Positions 57,857 to 64,000 of a DNA stretch of 64,000 nt are shown here, piece by piece (positions within the stretch are counted from its first letter, which is position 1; each line of letters opens with the position of its first letter). The notes beneath the pieces are model-generated. The model worked only from the letters and a program-made list of their open reading frames with translations, made no database searches and was not told the origin of the DNA. The translations under genes and the position numbers were made by a program. Source of the stretch: Oscillospiraceae bacterium (GTDB lineage Bacteria; Bacillota; Clostridia; Oscillospirales; Ruminococcaceae); the NCBI GenBank assembly GCA_900752435.1, contig CAADVD010000030.1, positions 30,212 through 94,211 of the forward strand. Direction: 5' to 3'.

Positions 57857-59809
57857 GTGATCAAAAACGAATCCAAATCATCGGAAAACAATACAGCGGA
57901 AGCAAAGCAAAAACGCTTTCGTCCGAATACCAATAAACCGCGCGTGCGCGCACTAGGACGGCCGGTGCTGTCGCTGAGCGACGACAAAGCATCCGGTCCG
58001 AAAGCGACGCATTTGCAGGATAAGGAACCGGTTAAGAAGGAAACCCAACGCAGAGAACCGCCGAAGAAAGACGGTGCGGTGCGAGAAAATCGAAACAACC
58101 GCAATGCATCCCGCGGCGGCAAACAGCAAAAACAACCAAAAGTGATTCGCAAAACGCCGGTTCGCATCATTCCGCTGGGCGGCCTGCACGAAATCGGCAA
58201 AAATATCACAGCTTACGAATGCGGACAGGATATGTTTTTGGTGGACTGCGGTCTGGCGTTTCCGGATGCGGATATGCTGGGCGTGGATTTGGTGATTCCT
58301 GATTTTACGTATTTGGAAAAAAATAAAGACAAAATCAGAGGCTTGTTCATTACACACGGACACGAGGATCACATTGGCGCCATTCCGTATTTGCTGAAAA
58401 AACTGGATGTGCCAATTTACGGTACCCGGCTGTCATTGGGCTTAATTGAGGGCAAGCTGAAGGAGCATGGTCTGCTCGGCAAGGCCAAGCTCAATGTGGT
58501 TACGCCGCGTCAGACGGTCAAGGTTGGCTGTATGGCGGTGGAATTTGTCCGCGTCAACCACTCCATTCCCGATGCTGTTGCTATGGCCATCCACACGCCG
58601 TCCGGCATCATCGTCCACACGGGTGACTTTAAGGTGGACTACTCGCCGGTCGAGGGCGAAATGATTGATTTGGCGCGCTTTGCGGAGCTGGGCAATAAAG
58701 GCGTTGTCTGCCTGTTGTCTGAATCCACCAATGCGGAAAAACCAGGCTCGACCATGAGCGAAAGCAAGGTGGGGCAGTCGTTCAACACCTTGTTCAACAA
58801 CGCCATCGGCAAGCGCATCATTGTCGCAACCTTTGCCTCGAACATTCACCGCATTCAGCAGGTGGTCAACAACGCGGTCAAATACGGCCGTAAGGTAGCG
58901 GTTTCTGGCCGCAGTATGGTCAATGTGGTGAGCAAGGCCGTGGAACTGGGGTATTTGTCCATTCCAGAGGGTGTGCTGATTGACATCGACGCAATTTCCC
59001 GTTATCCGGCGGAGCAGATTGTGCTGATTACCACCGGCAGTCAGGGCGAACCGCTCGCGGCGCTGTCCCGTATGGCTTCTTCCGATCACCGCAAGGTGAC
59101 CGTCACCAGCAACGATTACATTATCATTTCCGCTACACCGATTCCGGGCAACGAAAAGCATGTGACCCGTGTTGTCAACGATTTGCTCAAGCTGGGCGCG
59201 GAAGTGATTTACGAAAAAATGTACGAAGTACACGTTTCCGGTCACGCTTGTCAGGATGAACTGCAAATGATGATTTCCCTGACTCGGCCGAAGTTCTTCA
59301 TTCCGATTCACGGTGAATTCAAGCATCTGCGCGCCCACTCTAAGCTGGCGCAGGCCACGGGTATTGAACCGTCCAACATTCACATCGGTGAAATCGGCGA
59401 AGTGATTCAGGTAGACAATCTGGAAATGAAAGTGATTGGCAATGTGGAGGCTGGCGGCGTATTCGTTGACGGCTTGGGCGTGGGCGATGTCGGCGCGATT
59501 GTATTGCGCGACCGCAAGCGCTTGGCGCAGGACGGCCTTATCATTGTGGTGGCTACCATCGAGAGCGAAACCGGCGCCTGCATGGCCGGACCGGACATTG
59601 TTTCCCGCGGCTTTGTGTATGTGCGGGAATCCGAGGAATTGATGGAGGAAGCGCGCACCGTGGTTAAAAATGCGCTCAACAAGTGCATTGAGGGCAATGT
59701 CCGCGACTGGACGACCATCAAGATGACGATTAAGGACAGCTTGTCCAGCTATATTTTCCGCAAAACCAAGCGGTCTCCGATGATTCTGCCAATCATCATG
59801 GAGGTTTAA
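57857..59809 (+). CDS. rnj: Ribonuclease J
   Basis: 650 residues starting at GTG with AAAGGAACG ahead. A basic, disordered N-terminal extension of about 100 residues precedes the beta-CASP metallo-beta-lactamase core. Zinc motif THGHEDHIGAIP gives His167, His169, Asp171 and His172. Further on come SESTNAEKPG, HVSGHACQDEL and the C-terminal domain. Standard RNase J has about 555 residues, so the extension is the difference. It is a 5'-3' exo- and endoribonuclease central to mRNA decay in Firmicutes. Confidence 0.93.
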   Translation: MIKNESKSSENNTAEAKQKRFRPNTNKPRVRALGRPVLSLSDDKASGPKATHLQDKEPVKKETQRREPPKKDGAVRENRNNRNASRGGKQQKQPKVIRKTPVRIIPLGGLHEIGKNITAYECGQDMFLVDCGLAFPDADMLGVDLVIPDFTYLEKNKDKIRGLFITHGHEDHIGAIPYLLKKLDVPIYGTRLSLGLIEGKLKEHGLLGKAKLNVVTPRQTVKVGCMAVEFVRVNHSIPDAVAMAIHTPSGIIVHTGDFKVDYSPVEGEMIDLARFAELGNKGVVCLLSESTNAEKPGSTMSESKVGQSFNTLFNNAIGKRIIVATFASNIHRIQQVVNNAVKYGRKVAVSGRSMVNVVSKAVELGYLSIPEGVLIDIDAISRYPAEQIVLITTGSQGEPLAALSRMASSDHRKVTVTSNDYIIISATPIPGNEKHVTRVVNDLLKLGAEVIYEKMYEVHVSGHACQDELQMMISLTRPKFFIPIHGEFKHLRAHSKLAQATGIEPSNIHIGEIGEVIQVDNLEMKVIGNVEAGGVFVDGLGVGDVGAIVLRDRKRLAQDGLIIVVATIESETGACMAGPDIVSRGFVYVRESEELMEEARTVVKNALNKCIEGNVRDWTTIKMTIKDSLSSYIFRKTKRSPMILPIIMEV

Positions 59810-59883
59810 ACCGTTTTTGCGGACAACATGATTAACGTAAAGAAATATGGCTTTCCCACAGGCGGTGTTCCGCTGTTTCGGAG

Positions 59884-61857
59884 GTGATTCAGACGAAGTT
59901 TAAACGAAAAAGGTTTTGGAGCTTTAAAGCCTTGTTTATCATGGAATTTGTGACGTGCTTGGCGTTGCTGCTGCTGGCCTTTTGGAAGGACAGGGGCGTG
60001 TTTTACGTCTTGCTTCCGCTGGCATTCGGCGCAATCGGCTATACGGTATACAAATTTTTTAGTCTGAGCAAAGACATCGCCCTGTTTTTGAAAAACATGA
60101 GCAGTCATTTGGATGCGGACAATTTGCAGAATATGTTCGCCCTGCCCATGCCCGTTGTGGTGGTTTCCGATCACAATGAAATTGTCTGGTACAACGATGT
60201 GTTCCGCGAGCAGGTCATGCACGGCGAGGATGTGTATGGCATGGACTTGGAGCGCATTACATACACCTCGCTGGAAAAGCTGCGCGATTATCCGGGACAC
60301 ATCATCCAATGCGAACAGAAGTATTATAAGATTTACACCGTGGATGCCGATAAAGCGGCAGGCGGTTTTCACATGTTTTATCTGATTGATGTGACGGAAC
60401 TGAAACAGACATACGATTTGTACCATCGGTCGCGGCCAGTGGTGATGATGATTCTCATCGACAGCTACGAGGAAATTTTCAAGAATATCCGTGAGAGCGA
60501 ACGTTCCCAGATTCTCAGCGGCATCAACCGTCTGCTGGAACAGCACATTGGCAAAACGCACGGCTTTGTCGAACGGCTGGAACGGGACAAGTATTTGGCG
60601 GTTCTGGAGAAACAGCATTTTGACCAGATGGTGGAGCACCGTTTCCCGATTTTGGACGAAGCCAAAAACATCATCTCCAGCGAACGCGTGCCAGTCACGC
60701 TGTCTTTGGGCGCCGCCTATCAGGGCGACAGCTTGGAGAAAAACGAAGCCGATGCCCGTCAGGCATTGGAAATGTCGCTCGGACGCGGCGGTGACCAGGC
60801 GGCCGTGAAAACCACCAAGGGGTTTGAATTTTACGGCGGCGTATCCAAGGGTGTGGAGAAGCGCACCAAGGTCAAGAGCCGCATTTTGGCCTCTGCGATG
60901 CTGGAGCTGATTGAGAGCAGCGACAACATCCTCATTATGGGTCACCGGTTTGCCGACTTGGACGCCCTTGGTTCCGCCATTGGTCTGGCGCGGGCTTGCG
61001 CCTGCTCCGATGCGCTGGTGAACATTGTCATTGACCGAAATAAATGTTTGGCTGGCTGTCTGATTGATTATTACGAATCATTTGAGGGAAAGGGGCTGTT
61101 CATCAGTCCGTTTGACGCCCTCAATTTGATTCGGAAAAATACCCTGCTGTTTGTGGTGGACACGCACTCGGCGCATATGCTGGAGAGCGAGGACGTCTAT
61201 CGTGAATGCCGCAACGTCGTGGTGATTGACCATCACCGCAAAATGGTGGACTACATCGACAACGCCGTGATTTTCTTCCACGAGCCTTATGCGTCTTCAA
61301 CCTCGGAAATGGTAACGGAGCTGGTGCAGTATCTGGGCGACCAAGTGAAGCTCAAGCACTATCACGCGGAAGCACTGCTGGCCGGTATCATGCTCGACAC
61401 CAAAGACTTTGTGATGAAAACCGGTGTGCGGACCTTTGAAGCGGCGGCGTATCTGAAAAAAATGGGTGCGGACAGCATTACGGTGAAGGGCTTGTTCGCC
61501 AGCTCGATGGAGGACTACAAGGACAAAACCAAGCTGGTGGCCAATGCGGAAATTTATAAAAAATGCGCCATTGTGTGCAGTGATTTGACTTGCAAGGACA
61601 TCCGCATTGTTGCACCGCAGGCGGCGGATGAACTGCTGGGTATCTGCGGTGTGGATGCGTCGTTTGTCCTGTTTGAGCAAAACAATGTCATCAACATCAA
61701 TGCGCGCTCCCGCGGCGCGATGAATGTGCAGGTGATTATGGAAGAGCTGGGCGGCGGCGGCCATCAGACGATGGCGGGCGCGCAGATTCCCAATGCGGAA
61801 ATGGCTGGTGTAAAACGGCTGCTGCTGCAGGCAATCGATGAATACACAGCAAACTAA
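59884..61857 (+). CDS. gdpP: GdpP-type c-di-AMP phosphodiesterase (DHH family)
   Basis: About 655 residues: two membrane segments (about 14-32 and 38-58), a PAS-like domain (about 85-150), a degenerate GGDEF domain ending GRGGDQAAVKTTKG, and a DHH/DHHA1 phosphodiesterase (about 345-650) with NILIMGHRFADLDALGSA, VVIDHHRK and GGGGHQTMAG. It degrades c-di-AMP. The frame opens at GTG 59884, but this codon lies inside a perfect GGAGGTGAT site; the well-placed codon is ACG at 59893. The true start may thus be ACG, giving a Lys/Arg-rich N-terminus. Neighbours rplI and dnaB match the usual Firmicutes order. Confidence 0.92.
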   Translation: MIQTKFKRKRFWSFKALFIMEFVTCLALLLLAFWKDRGVFYVLLPLAFGAIGYTVYKFFSLSKDIALFLKNMSSHLDADNLQNMFALPMPVVVVSDHNEIVWYNDVFREQVMHGEDVYGMDLERITYTSLEKLRDYPGHIIQCEQKYYKIYTVDADKAAGGFHMFYLIDVTELKQTYDLYHRSRPVVMMILIDSYEEIFKNIRESERSQILSGINRLLEQHIGKTHGFVERLERDKYLAVLEKQHFDQMVEHRFPILDEAKNIISSERVPVTLSLGAAYQGDSLEKNEADARQALEMSLGRGGDQAAVKTTKGFEFYGGVSKGVEKRTKVKSRILASAMLELIESSDNILIMGHRFADLDALGSAIGLARACACSDALVNIVIDRNKCLAGCLIDYYESFEGKGLFISPFDALNLIRKNTLLFVVDTHSAHMLESEDVYRECRNVVVIDHHRKMVDYIDNAVIFFHEPYASSTSEMVTELVQYLGDQVKLKHYHAEALLAGIMLDTKDFVMKTGVRTFEAAAYLKKMGADSITVKGLFASSMEDYKDKTKLVANAEIYKKCAIVCSDLTCKDIRIVAPQAADELLGICGVDASFVLFEQNNVININARSRGAMNVQVIMEELGGGGHQTMAGAQIPNAEMAGVKRLLLQAIDEYTAN

Positions 61858-61872
61858 AAGGAGGAGCTACCG

Positions 61873-62319
61873 ATGAAGGTAATTTTAAAAGAAGATGTCA
61901 AAGGTTCGGGCAAAAAAGGCGATTTGGTGAATGTGTCCGACGGCTATGCCAAGAACTTTTTGATTAAGAAGGGATTGGCGGTTGCGGCCAGCGCGGCGGC
62001 GGTCAACGAAAAGAACACCAAGGATGCGGCGGCGGCGCACCACGCGCAAGTGGCGCTCGACGAAGCCAAGGAAGCGGCCAAAAAGCTCGAAGGCAAAACC
62101 GTCAAAGTCGCGGCCAAAGCTGGTGAAAAAGGCCGTCTGTTCGGGAAAGTGACCGCCAAGGAAATTGCGGACGCAGTCTCTAAGGAATACGGTCTGGATG
62201 TAAACAAGAAAAAAATTACGCTGGAAGCGGACATCAAATCGTTTGGCACCTTTGCTTTTGATTTGAAACTGCACACGGGCGTTTCAGCAAAAATGAACGT
62301 ACAGGTTGTGGAAGCATAA
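61873..62319 (+). CDS. rplI: 50S ribosomal protein bL9
   Basis: 148 residues. N-terminal rRNA-binding domain MKVILKEDVKGSGKKGDLV with the following SDGYAKNFLIKKGLA, a long connecting helix rich in Ala/Lys, and the C-terminal domain with FGKVTAKEIADAV. Normal length. AGGAGG precedes the ATG; 15 bp after the phosphodiesterase gene, which is the conserved gdpP-rplI-dnaB order. Confidence 0.97.
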   Translation: MKVILKEDVKGSGKKGDLVNVSDGYAKNFLIKKGLAVAASAAAVNEKNTKDAAAAHHAQVALDEAKEAAKKLEGKTVKVAAKAGEKGRLFGKVTAKEIADAVSKEYGLDVNKKKITLEADIKSFGTFAFDLKLHTGVSAKMNVQVVEA

Positions 62320-62337
62320 TTTTCGCAGACTCAGGAC

Positions 62338-62369
62338 TTTAGACATTCATGGAAACATGAATGTCTAAA
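62338..62369 (+). other. Perfect hairpin with GAAA loop between rplI and dnaB
   Basis: TTTAGACATTCATG (62338-62351) pairs with CATGAATGTCTAAA (62356-62369) around GAAA, a GNRA tetraloop. It is followed by CTTGTCT with no T-run, so it is not an ordinary terminator. It may be an mRNA processing or stabilising site, or a protein-binding site. Confidence 0.75.
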
Positions 62370-62404
62370 CTTGTCTATACGCATGCCCAAAGGAGGAGGA
62401 CAAG

Positions 62405-63769
62405 ATGGCAGATTACGGCGATACGTTACCATTGGAACTAAGTGATATGCCGTTCAGTCTGGAAGCGGAGCAGTCCGTTCTGGGCGGCTTGCTGGTTGAC
62501 CCGGACTGCATCACCGTGGTGCTGGAGCACATCAGCAAGTCGGAGATGTTTTTCAAGAAACAGCACGCGGCTTTGTTTGACGTGTTTTTGAGCATGTTCA
62601 ACCTGTCCAAAACGGTGGACTTCATTACGGTGCTGGACGAGGTGAACCGCGCCGGCATCTTTGAGGATGAAGCGTCGGCTAAGGTGTACTTGGTTCAGCT
62701 CATGGAAATTGTGCCATCCACGGCCAACATCGTGGATTACTGCGAAATCGTCAAGGATAAATACTACCGTCGGAAGCTGATTGCGGCGTCCAATGAAATT
62801 GCCGAGCGCACCCGTGAGGGCGACGGCACGGCGGCGCAGTTACTTGACATGGCGGAGCAGAAAATCTACGACATCCGGCAGGGCAAGGATTCCAATGAAC
62901 TGACGCCCATCGACAAGGTTATCATCGAAACCTATGACCGTCTGCAAAAACTGACCAGCGAAGACCGCGAGCTGTATCTGGGGCTTTCGACTGGGTTTGA
63001 CCGGCTGGACGCGATGATGACGGGGCTGAACAAATCCGACCTGATTCTGCTGGCGGCGCGTCCCGGTATGGGAAAAACGTCCTTTGCGCTCAACGTCGCC
63101 ACCAACGTGGCCAAAAAATACGACAAGGACGTGGTGATTTTTTCGCTGGAAATGTCCAGTGAACAGCTTGTCAGCCGCGTGCTCTCCTCCGAAGCGCAGA
63201 TTCAAAGCGAATCCCTGCGCACCGGTGTGCTGTCCACCGACCAGTGGATGCAGTTGGCGGCCAGCGCGGACATTCTGTCCAAAACCAATATGTATCTTGA
63301 CGATACGCCGGGCATCACCGTAGCCGAAATCAAAGCCAAGGTGCGCCGACTAAAAAACCTCGGTCTCATCGTAATCGACTACCTCCAGCTCATGTCCAGC
63401 AGCGGCAAGAGTGAAAACCGCGTGCAGGAAATCTCCAAAATGACCCGAAACCTCAAAATCATGGCGAAGGAATTGGACATTCCCATCATTGTGCTGTCCC
63501 AGCTCAACCGTTCCGCTGAACAGCGCCCCGACCACAAACCGATGCTGTCCGACCTGCGTGAATCCGGCTCTATCGAGCAGGATGCCGACATTGTCATGTT
63601 TCTGTTCCGCGAGGGATACTACGACCCGGAGGTGGAGAACCCGTTTATCGCCAAGTGCATTTTAGCCAAAAACCGTCACGGCTCAACGGGTGAGGTGGAT
63701 TTGCGCTGGGATGGCCAGTTCACCAAATTTGCGAATTTGGAGCTGTATCGGGAAGAACCGCCGTTCTAA
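62405..63769 (+). CDS. dnaB: Replicative DNA helicase DnaB
   Basis: 454-residue hexameric helicase. N-terminal primase-binding domain (FSLEAEQSVLGGLLVDP, about 16-110), then the RecA-like motor: Walker A AARPGMGKTSFAL (about 218-230), Walker B LIVIDYLQLM, and DLRESGSIEQDADIVMFL. No intein. GGAGGAGG precedes the ATG. The start of a probable tilS gene follows 30 bp later. Confidence 0.97.
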   Translation: MADYGDTLPLELSDMPFSLEAEQSVLGGLLVDPDCITVVLEHISKSEMFFKKQHAALFDVFLSMFNLSKTVDFITVLDEVNRAGIFEDEASAKVYLVQLMEIVPSTANIVDYCEIVKDKYYRRKLIAASNEIAERTREGDGTAAQLLDMAEQKIYDIRQGKDSNELTPIDKVIIETYDRLQKLTSEDRELYLGLSTGFDRLDAMMTGLNKSDLILLAARPGMGKTSFALNVATNVAKKYDKDVVIFSLEMSSEQLVSRVLSSEAQIQSESLRTGVLSTDQWMQLAASADILSKTNMYLDDTPGITVAEIKAKVRRLKNLGLIVIDYLQLMSSSGKSENRVQEISKMTRNLKIMAKELDIPIIVLSQLNRSAEQRPDHKPMLSDLRESGSIEQDADIVMFLFREGYYDPEVENPFIAKCILAKNRHGSTGEVDLRWDGQFTKFANLELYREEPPF

Positions 63770-63799
63770 TTAGACTTGTTCGGAAAAGGGGGAAGCGCC

Positions 63800-64000
63800 A
63801 TGGAACAAAGCGGCGATGCCGGCAAATGGAATGCCGGTTCTTTTTCCGCTGGCGATACCGTTGTTGTGGGATTGTCCGGCGGCGCGGCTTCGGTGGCGCC
63901 GACGCATTGGCTCCAATTCGGCTGTCCGGGGCGGCCGCTTCAAGGGGCGGGCCGCCCCGGCCACCCCCGGCCTGCCGGGGGGGGAAACGGACGCGAGGCA
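63800..64000 (+). CDS. tilS: Start of a probable tRNA(Ile)-lysidine synthase (TilS), low-quality sequence
   Basis: Partial, 67 codons to the window edge. The readable part TVVVGLSGGAASVAPTHWL closely resembles the TilS PP-loop, where SGGADSVALLHWL-like text is expected. Ala replaces the essential Asp and Pro replaces Leu, each a single base change. After about 63900 the frame becomes Gly/Pro/Arg-rich and unrelated to the family. The last 80 bases consist of G- and C-runs, typical of poor sequence at a contig end. TilS makes lysidine at C34 of tRNA-Ile(CAU). Identity rests on the one motif. Confidence 0.55.
   Translation, partial: MEQSGDAGKWNAGSFSAGDTVVVGLSGGAASVAPTHWLQFGCPGRPLQGAGRPGHPRPAGGGNGREA

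Noticed and set aside
58442..59383. 313-codon minus-strand frame
   Set aside because: Antisense to the RNase J core.

Overview
The window reads as chromosomal DNA from an anaerobic, low-to-mid GC Gram-positive bacterium, most likely a clostridium of the Oscillospiraceae/Ruminococcaceae kind. The evidence is the gene content and sites: HydE for [FeFe]-hydrogenase maturation, GatCAB beside AspRS, RNase J, a GdpP-rplI-dnaB run ending in a probable tilS, PyrK/PyrDB, lipoboxes, sortase-type surface proteins, consensus sigma-A promoters and AGGAGG ribosome-binding sites. The assignment to a family is inference.

Layout. 1-5080: the end of a sugar ABC importer operon (two permeases, a lipoprotein GH13 alpha-amylase, a solute-binding lipoprotein). 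5185-10651: a divergent MBL-fold/HxlR pair, a P1-family peptidase, an ABC-F ATPase and an FkbM methyltransferase. 10941-15772: a Na/Pi cotransporter, a small membrane protein, hydE and cysK. 16015-18573: a large surface protein. 18840-22283: mnmA, nadA and a sigma-like/XRE/ImmA trio that looks like a mobile-element remnant. 22706-33057: housekeeping operons ilvB-ilvN, pyrK-pyrD-phosphatase-ruvX, aspS and gatCAB. 33117-35045: a GH120 beta-xylosidase. 35514-38974: a structured RNA or leader followed by a cluster of unrecognised envelope proteins, partly AT-rich. 39180-41687: a five-gene leftward operon with two TrkA-type regulators. 42416-43428: a small membrane protein plus an M50 site-2 protease resembling SpoIVFA/SpoIVFB. 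43713-49182: an EF-G paralogue, bioB-bioY under an apparent BirA operator, a TetR regulator and ndk. 49342-53941: larB-larC1, an LCP ligase and a VWA surface protein. 54485-57121: tRNA-Leu(UAA) and nadB-nadC. 57857-64000: RNase J, GdpP, bL9, DnaB and the start of a probable tilS whose sequence deteriorates at the window edge.

How the genes fit together. The first operon would trim starch-like glucans at the cell surface and import the products. NAD synthesis is split between nadA and a distant nadB-nadC. AspRS carries a His typical of non-discriminating enzymes, next to the amidotransferase that would correct Asp-tRNA(Asn). Biotin uptake and the last biotin step share one operator. Two surface proteins carry the same kind of unusual sorting signal (GPKTG, SPSTG) and identical promoter hexamers.

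The strongest candidates for something undescribed are: (1) an 88-nt element present twice, each copy just after a stop codon, with paired base changes that keep its hairpin; (2) the multi-hairpin RNA at 35549-35845 ahead of the unrecognised envelope cluster; and (3) a divergent promoter pair with an inverted repeat filling one promoter's spacer, next to an HxlR regulator with a single cysteine.
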